Positions 32,662 to 41,241 of a stretch of DNA of 64,000 bases are shown here, piece by piece. Numbering within the stretch: position 1 is the stretch's first letter; every line of letters starts with the position of its first letter. The DNA comes from Verrucomicrobiales bacterium (GTDB taxonomy: Bacteria; Verrucomicrobiota; Verrucomicrobiia; Limisphaerales; J093): assembly GCA_024233215.1 (NCBI GenBank), contig JACKPW010000005.1:124001-188000 (forward strand). The letters run 5' to 3'. The notes beneath the pieces were generated by a model, which worked only from the letters and a program-made list of their open reading frames with translations, made no database searches and was not told where the DNA came from. The position numbers were made by a program, and so were the translations under genes.

Positions 32662-34848
32662 CTAGTAGACGTCCCAGTGGCGGACCTTGCCCACGGTGAC
32701 GGGAACGACATCGCTGACGTCCACGGTGAACCGGTGCACATGCCGGGCCTGTTCGAGTCGCTTCGCCGGGTGGAAGAACGTCAGCTTTACGTCCCAGCAA
32801 TCCGATCCCGGCCGGCAAATCGGGCTTCGTTCCACCGCGATCGTGTCGAGTTTCAAGCCGCCCTTGATGGCTTCGGTATAGACGAATTCGAGTTGAAACG
32901 CGTTGGTGGCTGCGAAGTTCATCGCGCGGTCCTGGGAGGTGATTCCCAGGTTGCGAACCTCATAATAGATGCGCTCGAGGAAGTTCTGGATGCCGGCCGC
33001 CTTGGCGGCGTGCTCCTCCGCCGCCGCGGCGGCTTTCGGCGCCGCGCCCACCACGGCCTTGACGAGGTGTGGGGTCGACCAGCTGTACATTCCCCGAACC
33101 TGGGGGAGAATGACCGGCACCTGTTGCCCGTTGAGGAGGCGTGTGGAGCCCCTCAGATATCCGGGAACCGACACGCGCTCGACCCCCTCCGTCAGTTGCG
33201 CTTGAAGGGCCTCACGCAACCGGTCGTAGGCCTGGCTGGCGAACGCCCCGATGGGCTGAATCGCATACACCACGGTGGCATCCAGACTGAGGGTCCAGAT
33301 CAGGTTCGCCGCGGACGCGGGGTCCTGTTGCAGCGACTCCAGCAGTTGGGCGCTGTCATGCACATTCCTGCCGGTCTGCTGGATGAAGGAATCGCGTCGG
33401 GCCTCGGTGCCGAAGTCATAGCCGATCTGTCCCAGCGCATAGACCAGTCCCGGTTGGGATTCGTGGGTCTGGGCCCGGGCCTCTGCGGCACAGGATGCGC
33501 AGGCCGAGGCCTCGATGGCGCCAGGGATCGGGGGCGGGGCGGGGGGGGAATCGGGAGCGGTGGTTTCCTCGGCGCGATCCGCAATCTGCGAGGCCAGCAC
33601 CCTCCCGGGTGGCGGGGAATCGGGGGCGTCCACCACGCCGGCGAGGGCGGTTTGGGGTTCCGGCATCAGGGTCTGGGTTTCGTCGGGCATAAGGGTCTCC
33701 GTTCTTTCGGACTCGTGTACGAGTGGGTTGTTGTGATCGCTATGTGGTCTCTTCCTTCCCAACTTCCGAAACACCGGAGCTGGGAAAATGTCGAGCGAGG
33801 CCCCCTCTGGTGGGGCGCGCCCGTCCCGGTCCTGCGGGTCGGGTCTCGCCGCCGGTTCAAGGTCCTGCGTCGGTTGTGCCCCAGGTGCGGACGCCGGCAG
33901 TGCTCCCCCGACGCCGGCTTCGGCGCCGCCGACCCTCTCACCGTAACCGGCCACCCGGGCGGTTGCTGCGGGGAGATTCAGGCGGCCGGTCAACCACCGC
34001 GCACATTCCGACCCCAGGCCGGGATGGCAGGGTTCCGCGGTCTCAAGCAGGGCGGTGCGCACACTGGCGGCATCGGGATTGCCCCCGCGGGCGAGCTGAA
34101 GGCTCAGAAGGAGTCCCGCGATTCCCGAGACCAGGGGCGTCGCAAAACTGGTGCCGCTCCGTTCCGCAGTTCCATCGCCGGGAACCGCCCCACGAACCGC
34201 GCTCCCCAAAGCCAGCACTCCCTGGGCCTGGTAAGCATCCCCCCAATTGCTGAATGCCAGAGGTGTTCCCTCCGCGTCCATCGCCCCCACCGCCAGGACT
34301 GAAGGGACGGCCGCCGGGATATGCAGACACCGGCAGCCGTTGTTGCCGGCCGCGGCAACGATGAGCACACCGTGCTCCGAGCACCGCCGGATGGCCGCCA
34401 CCAACATGGGTTCGGCGGCACCGCTGGAAGCCAGTTGTCCTCCGCTGATATTGATCACCATCGCGCCTTGGGCCACCGCCTGATCGATGGCGCGCGCCAG
34501 TTCGAGCTGGGAACAGGCCAGCGTTTCCCCCCTCCCAGCCCGGTAAATCGGGATGAGCAAACCGCGGCACCGGGGGGCGACCCCCGCCACGGAACTGCCG
34601 GGTTGGCCGAAGATGACGCTGGCCACGTGCGTGCCATGGCGGGAGGCGGTGTTCGGACCGGCGTCGTTCGGAACCACGGTCTCAACCACTGTCAGCCGCG
34701 CCCCCGCCAGCGAGGGATGGCACAGGTCGACGGGGCCGTCCAAAACCGCAATGCAGATCCGGGGATCTCCGAGGGTCGCGTCCCAAAGGGATTTCAACCC
34801 GGGCACGGCTGGGCTTTCGGCCCTTGGGATTTCCATCGGTGGATTCAC
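32662..34848 (-). CDS. PatA/PatG-type subtilisin protease with C-terminal PatG_C domain
   Basis: 728 residues. Residues about 15-300 are an S8 peptidase with the cyanobactin-protease style active-site motifs: Asp37 in VLDGPVDLCHP, His71 in RHGTHVASVIFG, oxyanion Asn169 in AAAGNN and Ser234 in SGTSFATPLVSG. A Pro/Ala-rich linker (about 300-465) contains a CASC pair. The PatG_C domain (about 467-728; LVYALGQIGYDFGTEARRDS, SDCWDVKLTFF, TVDVSDVVPVTVG) ends the protein. In cyanobactins such proteases remove leaders and, in PatG, macrocyclise. First gene of the operon, upstream of two peptide genes. No signal peptide, so cytoplasmic. GTG 34848 or ATG 34836 may be the start. Confidence 0.92.
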   Translation of the reverse strand: MNPPMEIPRAESPAVPGLKSLWDATLGDPRICIAVLDGPVDLCHPSLAGARLTVVETVVPNDAGPNTASRHGTHVASVIFGQPGSSVAGVAPRCRGLLIPIYRAGRGETLACSQLELARAIDQAVAQGAMVINISGGQLASSGAAEPMLVAAIRRCSEHGVLIVAAAGNNGCRCLHIPAAVPSVLAVGAMDAEGTPLAFSNWGDAYQAQGVLALGSAVRGAVPGDGTAERSGTSFATPLVSGIAGLLLSLQLARGGNPDAASVRTALLETAEPCHPGLGSECARWLTGRLNLPAATARVAGYGERVGGAEAGVGGALPASAPGAQPTQDLEPAARPDPQDRDGRAPPEGASLDIFPAPVFRKLGRKRPHSDHNNPLVHESERTETLMPDETQTLMPEPQTALAGVVDAPDSPPPGRVLASQIADRAEETTAPDSPPAPPPIPGAIEASACASCAAEARAQTHESQPGLVYALGQIGYDFGTEARRDSFIQQTGRNVHDSAQLLESLQQDPASAANLIWTLSLDATVVYAIQPIGAFASQAYDRLREALQAQLTEGVERVSVPGYLRGSTRLLNGQQVPVILPQVRGMYSWSTPHLVKAVVGAAPKAAAAAEEHAAKAAGIQNFLERIYYEVRNLGITSQDRAMNFAATNAFQLEFVYTEAIKGGLKLDTIAVERSPICRPGSDCWDVKLTFFHPAKRLEQARHVHRFTVDVSDVVPVTVGKVRHWDVY

Positions 34849-35048
34849 GTTGTTCCAGGTCGATCAGACGGCCATGGGCCTTGACTCGGGCCTTGACGGA
34901 TCAAGCGAACTCCCCCGGAGTCTCCGGGGCCGGTTGACTCGGCGACGGCCGTCGGCGGGTGCCGGCAATTCCCTGGGCTTGCGGGACGGGCAACCGTCTT
35001 TTCAGGCGTTGCGTTCTCCGTGTTTCCTGGCAGGGGCTGTTGGTGTTC

Positions 35049-35089
35049 ATTATCGCAGGTTACTATGCAGTTAAGTAAATGGTGTTACA
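35049..35089 (-). promoter_or_regulatory. Candidate promoter region of the RiPP operon
   Basis: An AT-rich island in otherwise GC-rich DNA. On the minus strand it reads tttact...gataatg, with a gataat -10-like hexamer at 35049-35054 and a tttact box 19 bases upstream. Spacing is longer than ideal. It would give a leader of about 195 bases before the protease. The rest of 34849-35312 shows no gene and must also hold the promoter for the divergent membrane-protein gene. Confidence 0.3.
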
Positions 35090-35312
35090 GAGTTCCGCAT
35101 ACTTTCTGCCGCAAAGGGGGGCTGGCGACCTGGACACGCGGGGAAGCGGCGCTTCCGGGAGATCGGGGCGCGTGCGTCAGAACCGGGGGGCGGGTGCTCG
35201 GTGGAATGGGGAGGGCGGAGCCGGGGCCCGGTCGGGCGAGGTGTGCCCGCCCCTGCAGGGACCCGGCGGGAGAGGGCGAACGGCGGTCTGCTTACCCGAA
35301 TCCGGCGCTGTG

Positions 35313-36695
35313 ATGGCTTTACCGAACGCACCATCAACCGGGGTTCCCGCGGCGACGGGGCAACGCGGGGTGCCGGGGACGCGATTGATGCCATGGTTCC
35401 TGATCACGGGCGTCCTCTCGTGGTTCACCGGACTTGCGATCCTGCTGTTCCGTCCGGACCTGCTGGCGACCTACCACTACAATCAGTACGCGGTTGCCGT
35501 GGCTCACCTGCTGGTGTTGGGCTCGATGCTCACCCTGGTGATGGGGGCCACCTATCGACTCCTACCGCTCGCCCTGAGAGTGCCGTTGCACAGCGAGAGG
35601 TTGGCCCGATGGCAGTTTGGGTTTCACGTCGTCGGCTTCACCGGGATGGTCTGGACGTTCTGGCGATGGGACCTGGAACAGGTGGGTCACTTCGCCTCCG
35701 TGCTCGCGGTTGGCGTGGCGCTCTATGCCTGGAATGTCGTGCGCACCCTCCTGCGGACGCGGCGCTGGGATGCCGTCGCGCAGGGGATCGCCTCGGCGAC
35801 GGGCTGGCTTGCGATGGCGGTGCTGGTGGGGTTGGCGCTGGCGGCGGGGAAGTGCACCTACGATTCTGCCACCGGGCGGAGTTGGTTTACCCCGGTGGGC
35901 TTCCTGGTGAAGCTGCTGGCCTGGACCGCGGTCGAGGTGCAGCGCTTTGAGCCGATGGGATTGATGCACGCCCACGCGCACCTGGGCGGGGCCGGCTTCC
36001 TGGTGCTGATGATCCTCGCGCTTTCCTATCGACTGGTTCCGACGGTCATGCCGAGGGAAAGGCGGCGCGAGGCGTGCGCCTTCTGGTCGATCTGGCTGTT
36101 CAACGCCGGTCTGGCGGGACTGTTCGTGACCCTGGCCCTGCACAGCGCCTGGAAGCTTCTGTTTGCCGTGCTCCTCGCCGCCGCGGTGACGATCCATGGG
36201 ATCGAGATGTCGGCGAGGTTGCGGGGACTTCGGCGCCAGGGGGGCGACTGCGACCTTTGCCACGGCCGGACAGTGCTGGGGTTGCTGACGGGGGTGGCAG
36301 GTCTTGGGGTGGTCCTGTGCTGGCCGGGATTGCCGGTGACGATCTTCACCACCCAGTTGGAGAGTGTCTATGGCTTCCTCGGCCTGATGGGTGCGGTGGG
36401 GTTGGTGATTCTTGGCTTTCTTTCACGGAGTGTTCCCGGCCTGGTGAGAGGGCGGGATGCCGGTCCGCCGGCGGGGGCGCCCGCGGTTGCCGGGCCCGGC
36501 AATCCCATCCCGGGGCGTCTGCAACGGATCGCCTTTGGGGCGTATCTGACGGCCCTCGTCCTGATCTCCGCCGGTTCCGCAGGCAGCTCCAGCGGGTGGG
36601 TGCGGGTTGGCGTGGGCACGATGTTGCTCAGCCTGCTCCTTTCCACGATTACTCTGGTCACCGGCGTCCGTCGGCTGGGTCGGCCTCGGGCGTGA
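35313..36695 (+). CDS. Polytopic membrane protein related to heme-copper oxidase subunit I / NnrS-like
   Basis: 460 residues with about 12 hydrophobic helices. Conserved histidines lie within helices (AVAHLLVLGSMLTLVMGATY, LMHAHAHLGGAGFLVLMIL, ALHSAWKLLFAVLL). The pattern recalls cytochrome oxidase subunit I-like and NnrS-type proteins that bind heme or copper, but too few ligands can be assigned for an oxidase. A CDLCHG motif sits in a cytoplasmic loop. ATG 35313 (or the adjoining GTG) precedes the first membrane segment; a longer open frame upstream lies in Arg/Gly-rich noncoding sequence. It is divergent from the RiPP operon and convergent with mtaB. Role unknown. Confidence 0.7.
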   Translation: MALPNAPSTGVPAATGQRGVPGTRLMPWFLITGVLSWFTGLAILLFRPDLLATYHYNQYAVAVAHLLVLGSMLTLVMGATYRLLPLALRVPLHSERLARWQFGFHVVGFTGMVWTFWRWDLEQVGHFASVLAVGVALYAWNVVRTLLRTRRWDAVAQGIASATGWLAMAVLVGLALAAGKCTYDSATGRSWFTPVGFLVKLLAWTAVEVQRFEPMGLMHAHAHLGGAGFLVLMILALSYRLVPTVMPRERRREACAFWSIWLFNAGLAGLFVTLALHSAWKLLFAVLLAAAVTIHGIEMSARLRGLRRQGGDCDLCHGRTVLGLLTGVAGLGVVLCWPGLPVTIFTTQLESVYGFLGLMGAVGLVILGFLSRSVPGLVRGRDAGPPAGAPAVAGPGNPIPGRLQRIAFGAYLTALVLISAGSAGSSSGWVRVGVGTMLLSLLLSTITLVTGVRRLGRPRA

Positions 36696-36759
36696 CCCGG
36701 TCACCGAACCTCATGCCCAGGAACGGCAGGACCACCGGGTCCTCAGCAGGGCTGCCGGC

Positions 36760-38139
36760 CTACAACCCGTAATCCTCCACCCGGAACTTCGTGGTGTCCA
36801 CTTCACCGAGCATCTGGTCGATGAATCCCGACTCGTCGGTCGGGAGGCCGGTCAGAGCCTGCTCCATGCGGTCCAGCCAGGGCACCTCGCGCGGTGCCAG
36901 CTTCACGCCTTCGCCGGCATGGGCTTCGCGGATCAGACGGATGGCGGTGAGGCCGGCGGCCCGGCCCGCCTGGTAATGATCCGGTGACTCGACAATGGAC
37001 CGGGCGATGGCCACCACCGACTCCGGGGCGAGGACAAACGCCTGGGGGTCCAGCCGCGCGTCCGAGCGGACCATCCATTGGCGGAACCGCAGTGCGCCGT
37101 CGGGACCGTCCGCCAACGCCTCGTTCATCAGCCGGCAATCGTAGATGAGCTGTTCGAGGAAACAGGTGGGCGCCATCCCGGCCAGCAACTTGATGTTCTG
37201 GACGGATTCATTGCTCCAGGTGTCGCAGGTGGCGGCCGCGATGTTGCCGACCGCACTCAGGTGGGCGCACGCCGCGGTCTTGCCTTCCATCGCCATCGGC
37301 AGGCCGGTGATGGCCTTGAGGATGGGGTTCTCATAGCCACAGTCCTTGCCCGGTCCGACCGCCCCGCATTCATAAGCCACGAGGGAACGCACGGCGCTGA
37401 TGGCCCGGACGACCGCCGCAAAGACCCGGGGGATCATCCGTTGCTCCGCCAGCACCATCGCGGTGTTCGCGAAACCGCAGGCGGTGTCCCCGGCACTGTG
37501 GACCCCGTGGGCCGTCGCCACCTTGCCGAGTTCCGTCCAAAGGAACCGCATGTCGCGCACCCCCAGGACGCACAGCGCGAACATGACGGCCCGGATGTCC
37601 CCCATCATCAGCGCATCGTCATGCACCTCCTTGCCGCCGACCGATTCGATGCTGAGCAACTCCGCGCCTGCCGCCGCGCCGCCTTCGAAGGTCCGCAGCA
37701 TGGCCTCGAACAGGGCACCGTCGCGCATCCGGGGAGGACGTTCCATTTCGCGGGTGTCGTTTGGTGTCAGGCGCAGGACGCTCTTCAACCCGTGCTTCTC
37801 GTGGGACTGCTCGAGACCTTCCGCGAGGATTGTCGTCAGCTCGATACCCCATTCCGGTTGTTCGGTCATGGGCGGCAGCGTCTCGAACTCGACCACCAGG
37901 CCGGGCGCTTCCAGTTCCACCGCCCGCTTGGTGGCGGCGCTGATGATCTCGCGATAGTGCTGCCGGACTTCGGGCATCGTCTCGGCGTTCACCAGCATCG
38001 GGGGCAGGGTGAAGTTCAGTTCCGGGTAGACGAGGCCGCCTCCGAGACGCAGTCCGCGCCGGGTGGTGAGCGGTTTCAGGGCCTGACCGAAGCAGAGATC
38101 CGCGGGATCGGGAATGGCGAGGGTGGAGAACGTCTTCAT
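36760..38139 (-). CDS. mtaB: Methanol:corrinoid methyltransferase MtaB
   Basis: 459 residues, strongly similar to MtaB along its whole length (TTRRGLRLGGGLVYPELNFT, VVEFETLPPMTEQPEWGIE, RSLVAYECGAVGPGKDCGY, NIAAATCDTWSNESVQNIK). MtaB binds zinc and moves the methyl of methanol to the cobamide of MtaC. The three zinc ligands known from the Methanosarcina enzyme have counterparts at Glu165, Cys221 and Cys267. No MtaC corrinoid protein or MtaA lies in the window, so the partner must be elsewhere, or the enzyme serves another methyl donor. ATG 38139 gives the standard N-terminus but lacks a clear ribosome-binding site. It is divergent from the dehydratase gene. Confidence 0.93.
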   Translation of the reverse strand: MKTFSTLAIPDPADLCFGQALKPLTTRRGLRLGGGLVYPELNFTLPPMLVNAETMPEVRQHYREIISAATKRAVELEAPGLVVEFETLPPMTEQPEWGIELTTILAEGLEQSHEKHGLKSVLRLTPNDTREMERPPRMRDGALFEAMLRTFEGGAAAGAELLSIESVGGKEVHDDALMMGDIRAVMFALCVLGVRDMRFLWTELGKVATAHGVHSAGDTACGFANTAMVLAEQRMIPRVFAAVVRAISAVRSLVAYECGAVGPGKDCGYENPILKAITGLPMAMEGKTAACAHLSAVGNIAAATCDTWSNESVQNIKLLAGMAPTCFLEQLIYDCRLMNEALADGPDGALRFRQWMVRSDARLDPQAFVLAPESVVAIARSIVESPDHYQAGRAAGLTAIRLIREAHAGEGVKLAPREVPWLDRMEQALTGLPTDESGFIDQMLGEVDTTKFRVEDYGL

Positions 38140-38181
38140 GAGTGTTTCGGACCACGGCGGGGACCGGCGACTTGCGCTGCC

Positions 38182-38208
38182 CATGACGGGTTCCTGAGGA
38201 ACGTCATG
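38182..38208. promoter_or_regulatory. Palindrome in the mtaB/dehydratase divergent promoter region
   Basis: catgacg...cgtcatg arms enclose ttcctgaggaa, itself palindromic, with a two-base GG bulge on one side. It lies centrally in the 196-base gap between the two divergent genes, as an operator for a dimeric regulator would. Function not shown. Confidence 0.4.
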
Positions 38209-38335
38209 CTTCGCTGCAGCGTGGGACGCGGGCTTGTCATCGCGGCCCATCATGCCTGCCAACCGGTGACTGGCAAGGGCGACGACTGCTTTTCCGCGTG
38301 CGCGGGAGCGACCCGGGTTTCATGCTTCCGGGCGC

Positions 38336-40291
38336 ATGAGTGATCCGGCGAATCTCTTCGAGCCCTGTCTGGAGGGGGTCTATTCGGTTCAGACCCGTGC
38401 TGCGGGGCCGTCGGGTGCCTTGCCGCTGACGGAGACGATGCTCCGGGAACGGCCGAGCGGGGACATTTTCGGTTTGACCCAGAACGCGGGGATGGGCTGG
38501 CAACCGGAGGCGTTGACGGGACGACAGTTTCTGATCCTCAGTACCCAGGGTGGGTTGCGCGAACCGGATGGCACGCCGATCGCGCTCGGTTACCACACCG
38601 GGCATTTTGAAATTCACCGGCAAGTCGAAGCGGCGGCGCGGGAGTTCAAGCGGTTGGGGGCGGTGCCGTTCGCCGGGTTCGTCTCCGACCCGTGCGACGG
38701 CCGAACCCAGGGAACCACCGGGATGTTCGATTCACTTCCCTACCGCAACGATGCGGCGCAGGTGTTCCGGCGCCTGATCCGGTCGCTGCCCACGCGGCAT
38801 GGTGTGATGGGGGTGGCGACCTGTGACAAGGGGTTGCCGGCGATGATGATGGCCCTGGCATCGCAGCGGGATCTACCGGTGATCCTGGTGCCGGGCGGGG
38901 TGACCCTGCCGCCGGAGCAGGGGGAGGATGCCGGCGCAATCCAGACCATCGGCGCGCGGTTCTCACACGGCTTGCTGACTTTGGAGGAGGCAGCGGAACT
39001 CGGTTGCCGTGCATGCGCGTCCCCCGGCGGCGGATGTCAGTTCCTGGGGACTGCGGCCACCTCCCAGGTGGTGGGGGAGGCCTTGGGACTCTCGTTGCCG
39101 CACAGTGCGCTGGCACCGTCGGGGCAGGCGGTCTGGCTGGATTTGGCGACGCGCTCCGCCCGAGCGCTGATCGCAGCGGAAGCCGCGGGCTTGCGGGGAC
39201 GGGACATCCTCACGTCGGCGAGCATCCGCAATGCCATGGCGGTGCATGCGGCGTTCGGGGGGTCCACCAACCTCCTGCTGCACCTGCCGGCCATCGCCCA
39301 TGCCGCCGGTCTGCCCCGGCCCACGGTGGAAGACTGGATTACCATTAACCGCCGGGTGCCCCGCCTGGTGGACGTGCTGCCGAACGGGCCGATCGGGCAT
39401 GTGACGGTGCGGGCCTTTCTGGCAGGCGGGGTGCCGGAGGTGATGTGCCATTTGCGCGACCTCGGCGTGCTGGACGTGCAGGCAATGACCGCCGCCGGCA
39501 GGACCTGGGAGGAAGGATTGACCGCCTGGGAAGCGTCTGACCGCCGCCGGCGCTTCCGGGAACTGCTCCTGAGACTCGATGGCGTGGATCCGGATTCCGT
39601 GATCTTCTCCCCGGCGCGGGCCCGCGAGGCCGGCCTGGCTCCCACTGTCACGTTTCCTCGGGGGAACCTTGCCCCGGAGGGCTCGGTGATCAAGAGCACG
39701 GCCATTGATCCGTCCTTGTTCGATGCCGACGGGGTGTTCCGCCGCGAGGGGCGGGCAAAGGTCTTCACCTCGGAGGCCGCGGCCATGAAGGCGGTCAAGA
39801 CGGGCGGGGTCGAGGCCGGGACGATTCTGGTGGTCATTGGCTGTGGACCCTTGGGAACCGGCATGGAGGAGACGTATCAACTGACCTCCGCGCTGAAGCA
39901 CCTGCCCTTCGGGAAGGAGGTCACCCTGCTGACGGATGCGCGGTTTTCCGGGGTTTCCACCGGGGCCTGCGTGGGACACATCGGACCCGAGGCTCTGGCC
40001 GGCGGGCCGATTGGCAGACTGCGTGATGGCGACCGGATTCGGGTGCTCATCGACTGTCGCGAACTGACGGGGTCGATCGATTTCATCGGTGAGGGGAGTG
40101 AGGTCTTCACGGCGGAGGAGGGGGCGAGACGGCTGGGTGGTCGGGCCCCGCATGCCGAATTGTGCCCCCACCCCGCGCTGCCCGATGACACGCGACTCTG
40201 GGCGGCGTTGCAGCAACCGGGCGGAGGCACCTGGGGGGGGTGCGTGTTTGATGTCGAAGCGATTCTGGCGCGGTTGGCAGGCATGACGTAA
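38336..40291 (+). CDS. YjhG/YagF-type sugar-acid dehydratase (IlvD/Edd superfamily)
   Basis: 651 residues, the length of the YjhG/YagF branch rather than of IlvD. Likely dehydrates D-xylonate or a related aldonate to the 2-keto-3-deoxy acid, using an Fe-S cluster. Cysteines expected for the cluster are Cys120 (SDPCDGRTQGTTG), Cys163 (TCDKGLPAMMMAL) and Cys234 (GGGCQFLGTAAT). The C-terminal domain has LLTDARFSGVSTGACVGHIGPEA. The neighbours do not encode other steps of xylonate metabolism. The substrate is inferred from family only. Confidence 0.87.
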   Translation: MSDPANLFEPCLEGVYSVQTRAAGPSGALPLTETMLRERPSGDIFGLTQNAGMGWQPEALTGRQFLILSTQGGLREPDGTPIALGYHTGHFEIHRQVEAAAREFKRLGAVPFAGFVSDPCDGRTQGTTGMFDSLPYRNDAAQVFRRLIRSLPTRHGVMGVATCDKGLPAMMMALASQRDLPVILVPGGVTLPPEQGEDAGAIQTIGARFSHGLLTLEEAAELGCRACASPGGGCQFLGTAATSQVVGEALGLSLPHSALAPSGQAVWLDLATRSARALIAAEAAGLRGRDILTSASIRNAMAVHAAFGGSTNLLLHLPAIAHAAGLPRPTVEDWITINRRVPRLVDVLPNGPIGHVTVRAFLAGGVPEVMCHLRDLGVLDVQAMTAAGRTWEEGLTAWEASDRRRRFRELLLRLDGVDPDSVIFSPARAREAGLAPTVTFPRGNLAPEGSVIKSTAIDPSLFDADGVFRREGRAKVFTSEAAAMKAVKTGGVEAGTILVVIGCGPLGTGMEETYQLTSALKHLPFGKEVTLLTDARFSGVSTGACVGHIGPEALAGGPIGRLRDGDRIRVLIDCRELTGSIDFIGEGSEVFTAEEGARRLGGRAPHAELCPHPALPDDTRLWAALQQPGGGTWGGCVFDVEAILARLAGMT

Positions 40292-40323
40292 AACCGCGTT
40301 GAAGCCGGCGGCTCGCGCGGCTA

Positions 40324-41235
40324 ATGTCATGGCCGGTGCTATACGATCGCCCATACATGCGGGAGCGACCGGCCGGGGAACCCTGGTCGGCCACGATGGT
40401 GATCATTGTGGCGAACACCGTTGTGTTTCTGCTGCAATCGCTGGCCGACATTCGTCCGGAGTCGCAACTTGCTGCGCTGTTGAGGCACGCCACGCTGGTT
40501 CCGGGGGAACTGGCGCATGGCGCGGTGTGGCAGTTGCTGACCTTCCAGTTCATGCATGATGGACTGATACACCTTGGGATCAACTGCCTCGTGTTGTACC
40601 TGTTCGGCCGATCGCTCGAGGCGGCACTGGGGCGACGGACTTTCTGGCAGCTGTATCTGGCAACCGGTGCCTTGGGAGGGTTGCTTCAGGCCGCCTGCGC
40701 CTGGGTCTTTCCGGGGCATTTTGGCCCTGGCGGGACCGTGGGGGCCTCGGCCGGGGTGAGCGGACTGGTGGCCGCCTTTGCGATGATGAACCGGGGCGCG
40801 CCGATCACCCTGTTGTTTCCTCCCGTGACCCTCCGCGCCACGCACCTGCTCATCGTGTTGTTCGTCATGGATTTTCTCGGGGTGCTGCAGCGGGGGAGCA
40901 CCGTGGCCCACGCGGCCCATCTCGGTGGGATGCTGGGCGGGGTGGCGTATGTGCGCTTCCTCCTCGGGCGACCCCGCGGCCGGCGCGCGTGGCATTGGCC
41001 GAAGATCGGCATCATGCGTCGCCGGCCGACGGTCGTGGTGATGGCGGCTCCGGCACCGAAGTTCCGGGTTTCCCGGGAACCTCGGGCGGAGCGCCCGGTG
41101 GAACTCCCGCCGGAGGAGTTCATGCAGCAGGAGGTCGATCCCATCCTCGACAAGATCTCCTCGAAGGGGATTCACAGCCTGACGGAACGCGAACGACGCA
41201 TTCTCGAGGCCGCGGGCCGCAAGATCACCCGGTAG
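40324..41235 (+). CDS. Rhomboid-family intramembrane serine protease
   Basis: 303 residues with about six membrane helices. The catalytic serine is Ser142 in VGASAGVSG and the histidine is His199 in VAHAAHLGGMLGG. Supporting His83 and Asn87 (HLGINCLVLYLFG) match the GlpG pattern. A soluble C-terminal tail (about 255-303; DPILDKISSKGIHSLTERER) is a small domain often attached to rhomboids in Bacteroidota and Verrucomicrobia. It begins 32 bases after the dehydratase stop and ends six bases before the convergent MBL gene. Substrates unknown. Confidence 0.92.
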   Translation: MSWPVLYDRPYMRERPAGEPWSATMVIIVANTVVFLLQSLADIRPESQLAALLRHATLVPGELAHGAVWQLLTFQFMHDGLIHLGINCLVLYLFGRSLEAALGRRTFWQLYLATGALGGLLQAACAWVFPGHFGPGGTVGASAGVSGLVAAFAMMNRGAPITLLFPPVTLRATHLLIVLFVMDFLGVLQRGSTVAHAAHLGGMLGGVAYVRFLLGRPRGRRAWHWPKIGIMRRRPTVVVMAAPAPKFRVSREPRAERPVELPPEEFMQQEVDPILDKISSKGIHSLTERERRILEAAGRKITR

Positions 41236-41241
41236 ACCGCC

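Noticed and set aside
32515..34302. Long plus-strand open frame (595 codons) opposite the RiPP protease
   Set aside because: The protease strand shows a complete catalytic triad and PatG_C domain; the opposite frame has no motif.
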